A stretch of 64,000 nt of DNA from positions 558,001 through 622,000 of the forward strand of contig NZ_BBXD01000010.1 of assembly GCF_001570545.1 (NCBI RefSeq), in the 5' to 3' direction. The translations under genes and the position numbers were made by a program. The notes beneath the pieces are model-generated. The model did no database searches. It was not told the origin of the DNA and was given only the letters and a program-made list of their open reading frames with translations. Every line of letters begins with the position of its first letter. The stretch's first letter is position 1. This document shows, in pieces, positions 24,679 to 34,633 of the stretch. The stretch is from Herbidospora mongoliensis (lineage in GTDB: Bacteria; Actinomycetota; Actinomycetes; Streptosporangiales; Streptosporangiaceae).

Positions 24679-25971
24679 ATGACAGCGCCCAGTCAGACCT
24701 CGGCCAAACCAATCGGGGGGCCTCCGTCACGGGCGGGCCGCTGGCCGTTGATGGCCCAGCGACGCCCGCTGGTCGGCTATCTCTTTCTGATCGTCACCAT
24801 CGATCTCGCCGCGATCGTCGGGCTGGCCCTCGGGACCGTCCCCTCGATCGGCGATCTGCTGGTGTTCTGCTCGCTGATGGCCTGTGGCGCCGTGTGCATC
24901 GAGGCGACCCGGCGGCTCGGCATGCCCGCCGGGGTGTCCCGTGACCTGCTCTCGGCCTGGTGGCTGCCGGTGGCGTTGCTGTTGCCGCCGGTCTACGCGC
25001 TGCTGGCGCCGATTCCGCTGCAGATCCTGCTCCAGTTGCGGGTCCGTGCCACGGTCGCCTACCGGCGCGTGGTCACCTCGGCCGCGATCGGGCTGGCGGC
25101 GGGGGCCGCCTCGCTGGTCTTCCACTCGCAGGTCGACGATCCCGCCCGGCTGACCGAGGGGGTGGGGTGGCCGATCGTCCTGGCCGTCGGTTGCGCGGCG
25201 CTGTTCACGATCCTCAACACCGGCCTGATCGCGGTCGCCGCCCACACCGCCGATCCCGACCTCCGCTGGCGCGACGTGCTGTGGGATCGGGAGAGCCTGC
25301 TACTCGACACGGTCGAGCTGTGTCTCGGGCTGATCGTCGCGATCATGTGCGGGCTCAACATGCTGCTCCTCGTCCTGGCGCTGCCGCCGGTCATGCTGCT
25401 GCAACGCAGCCTGATGCACGCCCAGCTCCAGGCCGCCGCCCGCACCGACCCCAAAACCGGGCTGCTCAACGCGGCCGCCTGGCAGCGGGAGGCCGACACG
25501 GAGATCGTCCGGGCCCACCGAACGGGCGAGATGCTCGCCCTGCTGATCGTCGACATCGATCACTTCAAGCGGGTCAACGACACCTACGGGCACCTCGTCG
25601 GCGATCAGGTTCTGGTCGGGGTGGCGGCCACGCTGCGCAGCCAGCTGCGCGACTACGACGTCGTGGGGCGGTTCGGCGGTGAGGAGTTCGTGGTCCTGCT
25701 GCCACGGGCCGATCTGGCCGAGGCGAGGCGGGTGGCCGAGCGGCTGCGCAGCCGCGTCGGCCGCATGGCGGTGCCGGCCGACGATGCGATGATCACGGTC
25801 ACGATCTCGCTGGGGGTCGCGATCATGAACGTCCACGGGCATGATCTCATTGAGCTGCTGGCCGCCGCTGACCTGGCGCTTTATCGGGCCAAGGAGCTCG
25901 GGCGCGATCGGGTCTGCCTGCCGGCCCAGCAGATGCCCCCGTCCGGAGGTAAGCCAGCAACCGCGTGCTGA
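24679..25971 (+). CDS. Membrane-bound diguanylate cyclase (GGDEF)
   Basis: 430 residues from ATG 24679 (GGGGGAG upstream, spacing short). About seven membrane segments in residues 25-245, then a GGDEF domain: RTDPKTGLLNAAAW, VDIDHFKRVNDTYGHLVGD and the active-site loop GGEEF at 333-337. The product-inhibition site RxxD is present (RDYD, 324-327), so the enzyme is likely active and self-limiting. No EAL domain. It makes cyclic di-GMP, which controls development in filamentous actinomycetes through BldD. It precedes ettA on the same strand. Confidence 0.9.
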   Translation: MTAPSQTSAKPIGGPPSRAGRWPLMAQRRPLVGYLFLIVTIDLAAIVGLALGTVPSIGDLLVFCSLMACGAVCIEATRRLGMPAGVSRDLLSAWWLPVALLLPPVYALLAPIPLQILLQLRVRATVAYRRVVTSAAIGLAAGAASLVFHSQVDDPARLTEGVGWPIVLAVGCAALFTILNTGLIAVAAHTADPDLRWRDVLWDRESLLLDTVELCLGLIVAIMCGLNMLLLVLALPPVMLLQRSLMHAQLQAAARTDPKTGLLNAAAWQREADTEIVRAHRTGEMLALLIVDIDHFKRVNDTYGHLVGDQVLVGVAATLRSQLRDYDVVGRFGGEEFVVLLPRADLAEARRVAERLRSRVGRMAVPADDAMITVTISLGVAIMNVHGHDLIELLAAADLALYRAKELGRDRVCLPAQQMPPSGGKPATAC

Positions 25972-25992
25972 GTTGGCACTAAGCTTGTTTGC

Positions 25993-27657
<1,665 letters not shown>

Positions 27658-27671
27658 TCGTTCGACAGTGA

Positions 27672-27706
27672 AGAGGGCTTGATCCGTTGCACGGGTCAAG
27701 CCCTCT
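27672..27706 (+). terminator. Strong hairpin terminator after ettA
   Basis: 16-bp stem AGAGGGCTTGATCCGT (27672-27687) / ACGGGTCAAGCCCTCT (27691-27706), one T-G wobble, TGC loop. It lies 14 bases after the ettA stop. Confidence 0.8.
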
Positions 27707-28026
27707 CGCGTCGGTTCGCTCAGGTCGCCTACGCGGCGTCCCGCCTGATCGCGACCTTCAGCCTGTCGGGCCCCACCGGCGAATTCGTGGTCGCCAACTC
27801 TGGCTGCGGAGCAGAAACCTGCCGGGCATCATGCTCTGGCGCCGTCGACACGGGTCTTCGTCAGCCCTGGAGAGGGCCCCGGGCCGGAAGCTGAACTCAT
27901 TGAAGATCTTCTTCCGTTACGGCTCCGCCCACCCCCACCCCGCCCGCCGCCTGCGCCTCACCCCGCACCCGGCGCCGACCGCCCGTTCCCGCTCCCCGCC
28001 GCGACGACAGATCTCCGGCGCCACGA
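27707..28026. other. 320-base gap after ettA
   Basis: No gene recognised. A short plus-strand frame (27679-27894) and a longer one to 28289 carry no motifs and run antisense into the next gene. The stretch 27920-28020 is very C-rich on the plus strand. It may hold eroded sequence. Confidence 0.35.
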
Positions 28027-28389
28027 TCAGGAAGGCAGGGCGAACGGATCTTCGGGCACCAAGACGCCGTAGTCCTGCAACGGCATCGGATCGTCGAGCA
28101 CGATCTGCTGAAGCTCGCCCGCCAGGGACAGACCGTCAGGCCGGTCGAGCACGCGCTGGCCCGGAGGCGTTCCACGGCACCCGATCGGCATCTCCGGCGC
28201 GTCGGCCGCCAGCTTTCCGTCCAGGTCCAGCAGGACACCGACCGCGTCATACACATCCGCGACGATCTCGGCCGCCTCCTCGTCGCTGACGTCAGGGTGG
28301 AGCTCCCGGAACGCCGCCCGCGCTGCCGCGAGGAAACGCGCCGGATCCACGACCACGACGTCCCGGCGCGTCCGGACGCTGATCGTCAT
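28027..28389 (-). CDS. Conserved hypothetical protein
   Basis: About 120 residues beginning MTISVRTRRDVVVVDPARF; helical segments FLAAARAAFRELHPDVSDEEAAEIVADVYDAV (here FLAAARAAFREL and EEAAEIVADVYDAV). Moderately acidic, no signal peptide, no membrane segment, no catalytic motif that I recognise. An ATG at 28407 would add six residues. Similar short proteins are scattered in actinomycete genomes (impression from memory, no function known). It follows the VOC gene on the same strand, 39 bases away. Confidence 0.6.
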   Translation of the reverse strand: MTISVRTRRDVVVVDPARFLAAARAAFRELHPDVSDEEAAEIVADVYDAVGVLLDLDGKLAADAPEMPIGCRGTPPGQRVLDRPDGLSLAGELQQIVLDDPMPLQDYGVLVPEDPFALPS

Positions 28390-28428
28390 GCCCGCTCGTA
28401 AATCCATCCTCCGAAGGTAGCCCGGACG

Positions 28429-28806
28429 TCATTCCCGGACGAGGCAGAACGGATGCCCCGCCGGGTCCGCGTAGACCCGCCAGCCGCGTCTGTCGCCGCC
28501 GGTGTCCAGCAGTGTGGCGCCGAGCTTGAGGACGTGGTCGTGAGCCCGGTCGAGGTCGGGGACCCCCAGGTCGAGGTGCACCTGCTGCGGGCGGGCGGGA
28601 TCCGGCCAGCGGGGCGGGCGATGGTCGTCCACGCGCTGGAAGGCGAACACCAGCCCGCTGTCGGTGTGCAGGGTCGCCCAGGTGTCACCGAGTGCCCAGC
28701 GCGGGTCCGGCCGGTTCACCACCCCGCCGATGAGTGACGCGTAGAACCAGGCCAGCTCGTTCACATCAGCACAATCCAGAACCACGCACTGCAGCTTGGC
28801 GATCAC
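28429..28806 (-). CDS. VOC-superfamily (glyoxalase-like) protein
   Basis: 125 residues, one pair of beta-alpha-beta-beta-beta modules: KLQCVVLDCADVNELAWFYASLIGG (LDCADVNELAWFYASL is the key part) at the start, and QQVHLDLGVPDLDRAHDHVLKLGA with GWRVYADPAGHPFCLV at the end. This is the glyoxalase/bleomycin-resistance fold, PF18029-like; metal ligands are not all obvious and the substrate is unknown. Start is GTG 28806; TAGTCT lies seven bases upstream on the minus strand, so the gene is probably leaderless. Divergent from the HAD gene. Confidence 0.85.
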   Translation of the reverse strand: MIAKLQCVVLDCADVNELAWFYASLIGGVVNRPDPRWALGDTWATLHTDSGLVFAFQRVDDHRPPRWPDPARPQQVHLDLGVPDLDRAHDHVLKLGATLLDTGGDRRGWRVYADPAGHPFCLVRE

Positions 28807-28813
28807 GAAGAGG

Positions 28814-28819
28814 AGACTA
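28814..28819 (-). promoter_or_regulatory. Leaderless -10 element of VOC gene
   Basis: Minus-strand TAGTCT, seven bases before GTG 28806, fits TANNNT. No Shine-Dalgarno precedes the start codon. Confidence 0.45.
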
Positions 28820-28838
28820 GACGACCACCGCGCGGGGC

Positions 28839-29585
28839 ATGCCGAGACGGGTGACGGCCGGTGACGTGTCAGTGATCACCTTCGACGGCGATGAGACGTT
28901 GTGGGACTTCCAGGGGGCGATGCGCCGGGCCCTGGCGCTCGCGGCGGAGCTGTTCGCGGCCGAAGGGGTGACCCTGGAGGGCCGGCCGGTCACGGCGGTG
29001 TGGCTGGCCCAGGTCCGCGATGTGGTGGCGGGCCGGCCTGAGTTCGCGAACGCGCTGATGGAGGACATCCGGCGGGTGGCGTTCGAGGAGTGTGCCCAGC
29101 GGACCGGCGCGGGCGCCGGGTTCGCCGGGCGGGTCCACGCCGAATACATGCGCGCCCGGCACGCCGGAGTCACGCTCTATCCCGACGCGCTGCCGTGCCT
29201 GCGCGAACTGAAGGCGATGGGCCATCGGCTGGCGCTGATCACCAACGGGAATTCCCGTCCCGAGCTGCTCGGACTGACTGGCCTCCTGGCCTGCACCGTG
29301 GTCGCCGCCGAGTGCGGTTACCGGAAGCCCGACCCGCAGATCTATCGACACGCGGCGACGCGACTCGGCGTCCGCCCGCGGGAATGCGTCCATGTCGGCG
29401 ATCACCTCGTGGAGGACGTGACCGCCTCCGCCGAGGCGGGCATGCGCGCCGTGTGGCTCGACCGGGGCGGCGCGTCGGCCGGGCCGAGACCTGCGCGCGC
29501 ATGGCATGTAGTCACTGGCCTTCTGGCCGTTCCCGCCCTTCTGCGCGCGACACCTGAATTGGACATGCCTACTCAGGTAGGCTAG
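28839..29585 (+). CDS. HAD-superfamily hydrolase
   Basis: 248 residues. HAD motifs in order: I ITFDGDETLWDF (nucleophile Asp in DGDET), II LALITNGN, III GYRKPDPQIYRHA, IV HVGDHLVEDVTASAEAGM. A helical cap lies between motifs I and II (C1 type), typical of phosphatases such as phosphoglycolate or nucleotide phosphatases; the substrate cannot be told. ATG 28839 gives 9 residues before the motif strand; GTG 28866 is an alternative start. It is divergent from the VOC gene with 32 bases between them. Confidence 0.85.
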   Translation: MPRRVTAGDVSVITFDGDETLWDFQGAMRRALALAAELFAAEGVTLEGRPVTAVWLAQVRDVVAGRPEFANALMEDIRRVAFEECAQRTGAGAGFAGRVHAEYMRARHAGVTLYPDALPCLRELKAMGHRLALITNGNSRPELLGLTGLLACTVVAAECGYRKPDPQIYRHAATRLGVRPRECVHVGDHLVEDVTASAEAGMRAVWLDRGGASAGPRPARAWHVVTGLLAVPALLRATPELDMPTQVG

Positions 29586-29586
29586 G
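29569..29586 (+). promoter_or_regulatory. SDR promoter with CTACTCAGG/TAGGCT motif
   Basis: CTACTCAGG (29569-29577) is followed directly by the -10-like TAGGCT (29578-29583). The same pair of elements occurs before the adjacent hxlR-type gene, so CTACTCAGG is a candidate operator for that regulator. The predicted transcript starts near 29590, leaving a leader of about 30 bases with GGGGGAG. Confidence 0.5.
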
Positions 29587-29622
29587 TTCTGGATAGGTAT
29601 TCAGAACTCAGGGGGAGTAGAC

Positions 29623-30336
29623 ATGGACATCCAGAACGCCGTCGCACTGGTGACCGGGGCCAATCGCGGTCTGGGCCGCCACCTGGCCGCCGAGCTGCTC
29701 AAGCGTGGGGCCAAGAAGGTCTATGCGGGCGCCCGGCGCCCCGACTCGGTCGATCTGCCGGGAGCGGTGCCCCTCCAGCTGGACATCACCGACCCCGCCT
29801 CGGTGGCACAGGCGGCGAAAAGTGCGCCCGACGTCACCCTGCTGATCAACAACGCCGGCGTCAGCACGCACGTGGGACTGATCGACGGCGACCTCGCCGA
29901 CATCAGACTGGAGATGGAGACCCACTACTTCGGCTCTCTCGGCGTCACGCGCGCCTTCGCCCCCGTCCTCACCGCCAATGGAGGAGGGGCGATCCTCAAT
30001 GTCCTGTCGGTCCTCTCCTGGGTGCACTATCCGTCCTACGGCGGCTACGGCGCGGCCAAGGCCGCCGAACTGGCCATGACCAACGTGATCCGCCAGGAAC
30101 TGGCCCCCGCCGGCATCGACGTCACGGCCCTCCACGTCGGCTACATGGACACCGACATGGCCGACTACGTCGACAGCGCGAACAAGGTCGACCCCGCGTG
30201 GGTCGCCGGTCTGGCTCTGGACGGCGTTGCGGCGCGCGCCCTCGAAGTGGTCGCCGACGACACGAGCCGCGGTGCCCGAGCCGCCCTCTCCGGCCCGCTC
30301 GACCAGCTCTATCCCGGCCTGCCGGCAGCCCGGTAA
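29623..30336 (+). CDS. Short-chain dehydrogenase/reductase
   Basis: 237 residues. Classical SDR: cofactor motif TGANRGLG (11-18), NNAG (76-79), catalytic Ser129 region, Tyr142 and Lys146 in YGAAK. The absence of an Asp after beta-2 and the AGARRP sequence suggest NADP(H). RBS GGGGGAG five bases before ATG. Directly followed by an HxlR-family regulator whose promoter shares the motif found before this gene, so the pair probably forms a small inducible detoxification unit for a carbonyl or quinone compound (inference). Confidence 0.9.
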   Translation: MDIQNAVALVTGANRGLGRHLAAELLKRGAKKVYAGARRPDSVDLPGAVPLQLDITDPASVAQAAKSAPDVTLLINNAGVSTHVGLIDGDLADIRLEMETHYFGSLGVTRAFAPVLTANGGGAILNVLSVLSWVHYPSYGGYGAAKAAELAMTNVIRQELAPAGIDVTALHVGYMDTDMADYVDSANKVDPAWVAGLALDGVAARALEVVADDTSRGARAALSGPLDQLYPGLPAAR

Positions 30337-30362
30337 CCCCCCGCCCACTGGGTAGGAATGTG

Positions 30363-30387
30363 CTACTCAGGGATTAGGCTGGTTGAC
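30363..30387 (+). promoter_or_regulatory. Leaderless hxlR promoter with the shared motif
   Basis: CTACTCAGG (30363-30371), then TAGGCT (30375-30380), then seven bases and ATG 30388. Same elements and order as at 29569-29583. This supports autoregulation and a leaderless mRNA. Confidence 0.55.
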
Positions 30388-30852
30388 ATGAATGATGTCA
30401 ATTGCGCGCCGGAAGAGATGTGCTCGATCGCGCGCACGATCGAGGTCGTCGGCGACAAGTGGACCATTCTGATCCTGCGCGAGGCGGCGCTGCGGAAGGT
30501 GACCCGCTTCGCCGACTTCCGAACCGGCCTGCGGATCGCCCCGGACATCCTCAGCAACCGCCTCAACATCCTGCTGGAGGCGGGCGTCATGGAGAAGCAG
30601 CCCTATCGCGAGCCGGGCGCCCGAACCCGATACAGCTACCACCTGACTCCGGCGGGCGAGAAACTGCTGCTGGTGCTCGCCGCCCTGCAGCAGTGGGGCG
30701 ACGAGCACCGGCCGCCGACCTCGGGGCCGTCCGTTCTGCGGCGTTCGGCTGATCACGGACGCCCGGTGCGGGTCGCGTTCGTCGACGACACCGATTCCGT
30801 GGTCTCCGCCGATGGTGTGCTGTTCCCCTACGCGTCGGAGCGGAGCGCTTGA
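30388..30852 (+). CDS. HxlR-family transcriptional regulator
   Basis: 154 residues from ATG 30388. Winged helix of the HxlR/MarR type: CSIARTIEVVGDKWTILILREA, RFADFRTGLRIAPDILSNRL, YHLTPAGEKLLLVLAALQQWGDEH. The N-terminal Cys16 just before SIARTIEVVG is the position of the redox-sensing cysteine in quinone- and aldehyde-responsive HxlR members such as YodB and HxlR (family knowledge); Cys6 could pair with it. Likely regulates the SDR gene upstream and itself. Confidence 0.9.
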   Translation: MNDVNCAPEEMCSIARTIEVVGDKWTILILREAALRKVTRFADFRTGLRIAPDILSNRLNILLEAGVMEKQPYREPGARTRYSYHLTPAGEKLLLVLAALQQWGDEHRPPTSGPSVLRRSADHGRPVRVAFVDDTDSVVSADGVLFPYASERSA

Positions 30853-30932
30853 CGGATTTCTGCTCCGAGGTGGAGATTTCTCCGCCCGGGGTGGATGTCC
30901 GCGGGAGAAGCGCGTGGGTGGAATTCTTTCCT

Positions 30933-30966
30933 CCTCGGGACAAACGCCCTCCGGGCGTGTCCGAGG
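30933..30966. terminator. Bidirectional hairpin between hxlR and aglA
   Basis: CCTCGG (30933-30938) pairs with CCGAGG (30961-30966); the inner ACGCCC/GGGCGT pairs around a TCC loop, with a small internal mismatch. It adjoins the stop codon of the convergent alpha-glucosidase. Confidence 0.6.
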
Positions 30967-32460
30967 TCAGGCGAGGAGCCAGGCCCCGCCGTCAGGCGGC
31001 AGCTGACCGCCGACCAGTGGCGCCGACGCCAGCAGCACCTCTTTGTGGCCGGGCAGATCGACCGCGACGTCCCCGCAGTTGATCGCGCAGATCACCGAGC
31101 CCCGGCGGAAGAACAGTGTGTCGTCGGGACCGGCCAGCCACTCGATCGCGTCGCCTTCCATGATCCGCTTCCGCCAGGCGAGGGCCGCCTTGTAGAAGGA
31201 CAGCGTCGAGGTCGGATCGTCGGACTGCCGCTCGGCGGAGAGCAGCGCCCAGCTCGACGGCTGGGGGAGCCATGATTCCCCCGTGCCGAAGCCATAAGGG
31301 CTCGAAGAGCCTGACCACGGCAGCGGGACCCGGCAGCCGTCGCGGCCGGGCAGTTCGCCATCGGTGCGGAAGAAGATGGGGTCCTGACGCTTGTCCGGGG
31401 GAATTTCCACTACCTCGGGGAGACCGAGTTCCTCCCCCTGGTAGAGATAAGCCGACCCCGGGAGCGCCAGCATCGCCAGGAGGGCGGCTTTCGCCCGGTC
31501 GACCCCGCCCGACGGCGTGAGCGATCCCTCGCCGTAGCGGGTGACGTGGCGCACCGCGTCGTGGCTGGACAGCACCCACGTCGGAGCGGTGATCTCGGTC
31601 AGGGTCTTGTCGATCACCGCGCGGAACGCGTCGGCCGACCAGGGCGCCTTCAGCCAGGCGAAACTGAAGCTCTGGTGGAGTTCGTCCGGACGTACATAGA
31701 GGGCGAGGTCCTCCGGAGTGTCGGTCCAGACCTCGCCGACGAACGCCCGGTCACCGGGATAGGAGTCCATCAGGGCCCGCCACTCCCGATAGACCCCGTG
31801 GACCTCGGGCCTGCTGGACATCGGGCTGTCGGACACGAACCCGGCGGTGGTGTCGGGCAGGTCTTCGGCCTTGTAGAGGCCGTTGGCCACGTCGATCCGG
31901 AAGCCGTCGACGCCCCTGTCGAGCCAGAACCTCAGCACGTCGAGGAACTCGGCGTGGACCTCGGGGTTGCGCCAGTTGAAATCGGGCTGTTCGGGGGCGA
32001 ACAGGTGCAGGTAGTAGGAGCCGTCGGCGACGCGGGTCCAGGCCGGTCCGCCGAAGACGGACTGCCAGTTGTTGGTCGTCTGCCGGAACAGGTAGCGGTC
32101 GCGCTTGATCCCGCGCAGCGCCTCCTGGAACCACGGATGCTCGATCGAACTGTGGTTGGGGACGACGTCGATCATCACCCGGATCCCCAGGCCATGGGCC
32201 TTCTCGACGAGAGTGTCGAAATCGGCGAGCGTCCCGAAGGTGGGATCGACGTCGCGGTAATCGGCCACGTCATAACCGCCGTCGGCCATCGGCGACTTGT
32301 AGAACGGCGTCAGCCAGATGGCGTCGACGCCCAGCTCCGACAGGTAGGGGAGACGGCTGGTCACTCCGGGCAGATCGCCGACGCCGTCTCCCGAGGCGTC
32401 GGCGAAACTGCGGACGTAGATCTCGTAGACGACGGCGTCGCGCCACCAGGGAGAAGTCAT
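30967..32460 (-). CDS. aglA: Alpha-glucosidase / oligo-1,6-glucosidase, GH13
   Basis: 497 residues, GH13 barrel. Conserved regions: DVVPNHSS (98-105), nucleophile Asp190 in DGFRIDVANG, acid/base Glu243 in FVGEVW, and Asp301 in LSSHD. The N-terminus WWRDAVVYEIYVRSFADASGDGVGDL is typical of cytoplasmic oligo-1,6-glucosidases and maltases. No signal peptide. It hydrolyses terminal alpha-glucosidic bonds of short maltodextrins or isomaltose. Its start is one base after the glbO stop, an arrangement also known next to glbO in mycobacteria (glbO-aglA, from memory). Confidence 0.93.
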   Translation of the reverse strand: MTSPWWRDAVVYEIYVRSFADASGDGVGDLPGVTSRLPYLSELGVDAIWLTPFYKSPMADGGYDVADYRDVDPTFGTLADFDTLVEKAHGLGIRVMIDVVPNHSSIEHPWFQEALRGIKRDRYLFRQTTNNWQSVFGGPAWTRVADGSYYLHLFAPEQPDFNWRNPEVHAEFLDVLRFWLDRGVDGFRIDVANGLYKAEDLPDTTAGFVSDSPMSSRPEVHGVYREWRALMDSYPGDRAFVGEVWTDTPEDLALYVRPDELHQSFSFAWLKAPWSADAFRAVIDKTLTEITAPTWVLSSHDAVRHVTRYGEGSLTPSGGVDRAKAALLAMLALPGSAYLYQGEELGLPEVVEIPPDKRQDPIFFRTDGELPGRDGCRVPLPWSGSSSPYGFGTGESWLPQPSSWALLSAERQSDDPTSTLSFYKAALAWRKRIMEGDAIEWLAGPDDTLFFRRGSVICAINCGDVAVDLPGHKEVLLASAPLVGGQLPPDGGAWLLA

Positions 32461-32461
32461 C

Positions 32462-32839
32462 TCATGCGTTTACCAGGCTTTGGGCGGCGTAAACCAAGTA
32501 TTGCCACAGCTTGCTCTCCTGTTCGGCGGGGAGCCCGAGCTCGTTGACGGCGTCGCCCATGTGCTTCAGCCAGGCGTCGCGCTCGGCCTCGCCGATCACG
32601 AAGGGGGCGTGGCGCATCCGCAGCCGGGGGTGGCCGCGCTCCACGCTGTAGGTATTCGGGCCACCCCAATATTGCACCAGGAACATGCGCAGACGATCTT
32701 CGGCGCCCTCGAAGTCGTCTGCTGGGTAGAGGGGTTTGAGCAGCGGATCTTCGCGGACGCCCTCGTAGAATCGGTGAACCAGGCGGTTGAAGGTCTCCTC
32801 GCCGCCGACAAGATCGTAAAACGTCTGCTCGCTACTCAC
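32462..32839 (-). CDS. glbO: Group II truncated haemoglobin
   Basis: 125 residues. Two-over-two globin: [22 protein letters not shown] with Tyr25 (B10), proximal His77 (F8) in MRHAPFVIG, and Trp90 (G8), the group II hallmark. Binds oxygen very tightly and reacts with NO and peroxide. Start GTG with the minus-strand TAACCT six bases upstream, so probably leaderless. Followed after one base by aglA, and preceded 34 bases upstream by an MscS-type channel gene on the same strand. Confidence 0.93.
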   Translation of the reverse strand: MSSEQTFYDLVGGEETFNRLVHRFYEGVREDPLLKPLYPADDFEGAEDRLRMFLVQYWGGPNTYSVERGHPRLRMRHAPFVIGEAERDAWLKHMGDAVNELGLPAEQESKLWQYLVYAAQSLVNA

Positions 32840-32873
32840 CGTCTCAGGTTAAAACAGCTCCCGAGTGCCGGTG

Positions 32874-33890
32874 TCACGCGATCGTCGCGATGGCCAGCCC
32901 GCGCTCGTCGAAGGCCCTCTTGATTCGGGTACGCAGCTCGCGCGCCACCTCGTGTTGTTTGCCCGGCGCGGTCTTGGCGACGACGCGGAAGACGATGGCC
33001 GTCCCGGAGATCTGCTCCATGCCGAAGACCTGGGGCTCCTCGACGATGATGATGTCGCGATAATCCTGGTGCTCCCACATCTCGGAGGTCACGCCGACCA
33101 GGAGTTCCCTGGTCTGGGCCACGTCGGAGTCGTAGGCGACGGGGACGTCCACGAGCGCGCGCGACCAGCCCTGGGACTCGTTGCCGACGCGGGTGATGGT
33201 GCCGTTGCGGACGTACCAGACCTTGCCGTCGGCGTCGCGGACCCGGGTGATGCGCAGGCTGACCGCCTCGACGGTGCCCGTGGCCACCGCGACGTCGATC
33301 ACGTCGCCAACCCCGTATTGGTCTTCCATCAGCATGAACATGCCGGCGATGAAGTCCTTGACGAGCTCCTGGGCGCCGAACCCTATGGCGACGCCCAGGA
33401 TTCCGACGCTGGTCAGCAGGGGCGCCAGGTCAAGGCCGAGCCGGGAGATGACCATCAGCAGGGCGGTGCCGAGAATCACTATTGACGTGACGTGCCGCAA
33501 GACCGACCCGAGGGTCTCGGAGCGCTGGCGGCGTCGTTCGGCGAGGATCGCGTCCAGGCCCTCCTGCGGGCCGCCGAACCGCGAGCGCAGCCTCTCCGGC
33601 ATCGACACGGAGGAGGCGCGGTTGGAGACGCGCTTGATCAGGCGGTGCACGATGGCCCGCAGTATCAGTGCGACAACGAGGATCAGCACGACCGCGATGG
33701 TCGCGCTGAGCAGGCCTGCGATGATCTTGGCCCAATCGCCGTTCGATATGAGGCTGCTCATCAGGTTGCAGAGCCCGAAGTCGTCTGTACTGCACAGCGC
33801 ACTCGCGGCCTCCTTGGCGTCGGGGATGAGACCCGGCGGCGTAGGAGACGGAGTGGGGGTAGGGATCGGGCTCGGGGAGAGCAGGAACAC
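32874..33890 (-). CDS. MscS-family small-conductance mechanosensitive channel
   Basis: 338 residues from GTG 33890 (GAGGGG nine bases upstream). A Pro-rich N-terminus (SPSPIPTPTPSPTP), a membrane segment near 75-98, a second near 142-163, and the pore helix TM3 SVGILGVAIGFGAQELVKDF, followed by the MscS beta domain (YGVGDVIDVAVATGTVEAV, VWYVRNGTI) and the C-terminal alpha/beta domain. It releases osmolytes on hypo-osmotic shock. An upstream TTG at 33944 is less likely because the intervening residues have no family counterpart. Confidence 0.9.
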   Translation of the reverse strand: MFLLSPSPIPTPTPSPTPPGLIPDAKEAASALCSTDDFGLCNLMSSLISNGDWAKIIAGLLSATIAVVLILVVALILRAIVHRLIKRVSNRASSVSMPERLRSRFGGPQEGLDAILAERRRQRSETLGSVLRHVTSIVILGTALLMVISRLGLDLAPLLTSVGILGVAIGFGAQELVKDFIAGMFMLMEDQYGVGDVIDVAVATGTVEAVSLRITRVRDADGKVWYVRNGTITRVGNESQGWSRALVDVPVAYDSDVAQTRELLVGVTSEMWEHQDYRDIIIVEEPQVFGMEQISGTAIVFRVVAKTAPGKQHEVARELRTRIKRAFDERGLAIATIA

Positions 33891-34173
33891 GGAGTGGATC
33901 CCCCTCGGATCGGTTCGGTCGGAATCGGGCAGGCCTGCACCCAATACTGCCGATCGAACCGGCTGCCGTCACATTCACGCCGGGGGACGTGAGCATCGTC
34001 TCGCCGGGCCGCGGAGGGCGGAGGGACAGGTGCTCGTGTGGCGGTCAGCTGGGCGGAGACGCGCACCCGGAAGCGTGTCTCATGCCTTTCTCCGAGAGGG
34101 GGATCCCCCCCAGCGCCACCCGTACCAGCGGATGGCGGACCGGGGAAAACCGTGGGAATTACCGTGTGAATTC

Positions 34174-34238
34174 GGAGCCGGCGGGCCGGCCACAACGTCC
34201 CCGAGGGAACGTTCCGCACCGGGCCGCCCGCCGGCTCC
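34174..34238. repeat. Large cruciform-type inverted repeat
   Basis: Outer arms GGAGCCGGCGGGC (34174-34186) and GCCCGCCGGCTCC (34226-34238), 13 bp perfect. The loop itself holds a second stem, AACGTCCC / GGGAACGTT around CGA, with a one-base bulge. May be part of a bipartite terminator or a structured RNA element. Confidence 0.5.
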
Positions 34239-34254
34239 GTGAAGCCGCGGCGGT

Positions 34255-34297
34255 GGCGACGGGCCCCGGGTGACTGCGCTTCACCCGGCCCGTCGCC
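34255..34297 (-). terminator. Hairpin terminator
   Basis: Arms GGCGACGGGCC...GGGTGA and TCACCCGG.CCCGTCGCC pair over about 17 bp with a two-base bulge. It lies 9 bases beyond the stop of the minus-strand gene 34307-34633. Confidence 0.6.
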
Positions 34298-34306
34298 GTT
34301 TGCGAT

Positions 34307-34633
34307 CTACTCGCCCACCGCGGCGAGAACGCGGGCGACTTTCGTGGCGGCCCCGGCCGGATCATCAACTCGATGCATCCGCTCCCCCCAAGACCACCAG
34401 TAGTCGGCCGACTTGCAGACGACGTTCTCAGTGAGACTCGTCGCCTTCGGGTTGATCACTCGCACGAAGGTCCGGCCCGATTGGGTGGTTACGACTCGTG
34501 CGAGGAGCCCCCGCGAGTCGAGCTCCGAAGCGAGTCGCTCCAGATGCCCGAAATCGTCCTCCCCCAACGTTCGTCCTTCCTCTCCCGCCACCCGAACCCT
34601 GCGTTCGGGGCTGGTTGGCCAAAGATGACTCAC
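34307..34633 (-). CDS. Small hypothetical protein
   Basis: Up to 108 residues from GTG 34633; the true start may be later, for instance the TTG before GEDDFGHLE, which has AGGAAGG upstream. The core DDFGHLERLASELDSRGLLARVVTT predicts a helix and strands, then RVINPKATSLTENVVCKSADYWWSWGERMHRVDDP, with a WWSWGE motif. No signal, no membrane segment, family unknown to me; such small proteins sit beside HTH-TPR regulators in many actinomycetes (impression). Divergent from the HTH-TPR gene, 249 bases away. Confidence 0.6.
   Translation of the reverse strand: MSHLWPTSPERRVRVAGEEGRTLGEDDFGHLERLASELDSRGLLARVVTTQSGRTFVRVINPKATSLTENVVCKSADYWWSWGERMHRVDDPAGAATKVARVLAAVGE

Larger units (their letters stand above)
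33891..34306. other. 416-base gap with two large hairpins
   Basis: Between the MscS start (minus) and the 3' end of the next minus-strand gene. The part 33891-34170 shows no gene and should hold the MscS promoter. The part 34174-34297 is almost wholly taken up by two strong inverted repeats listed separately. Confidence 0.45.

Noticed and set aside
27687-28289. 200-codon plus-strand frame after ettA
   Set aside because: Starts inside the terminator hairpin and runs antisense into the hypothetical gene; C-rich, no motif.
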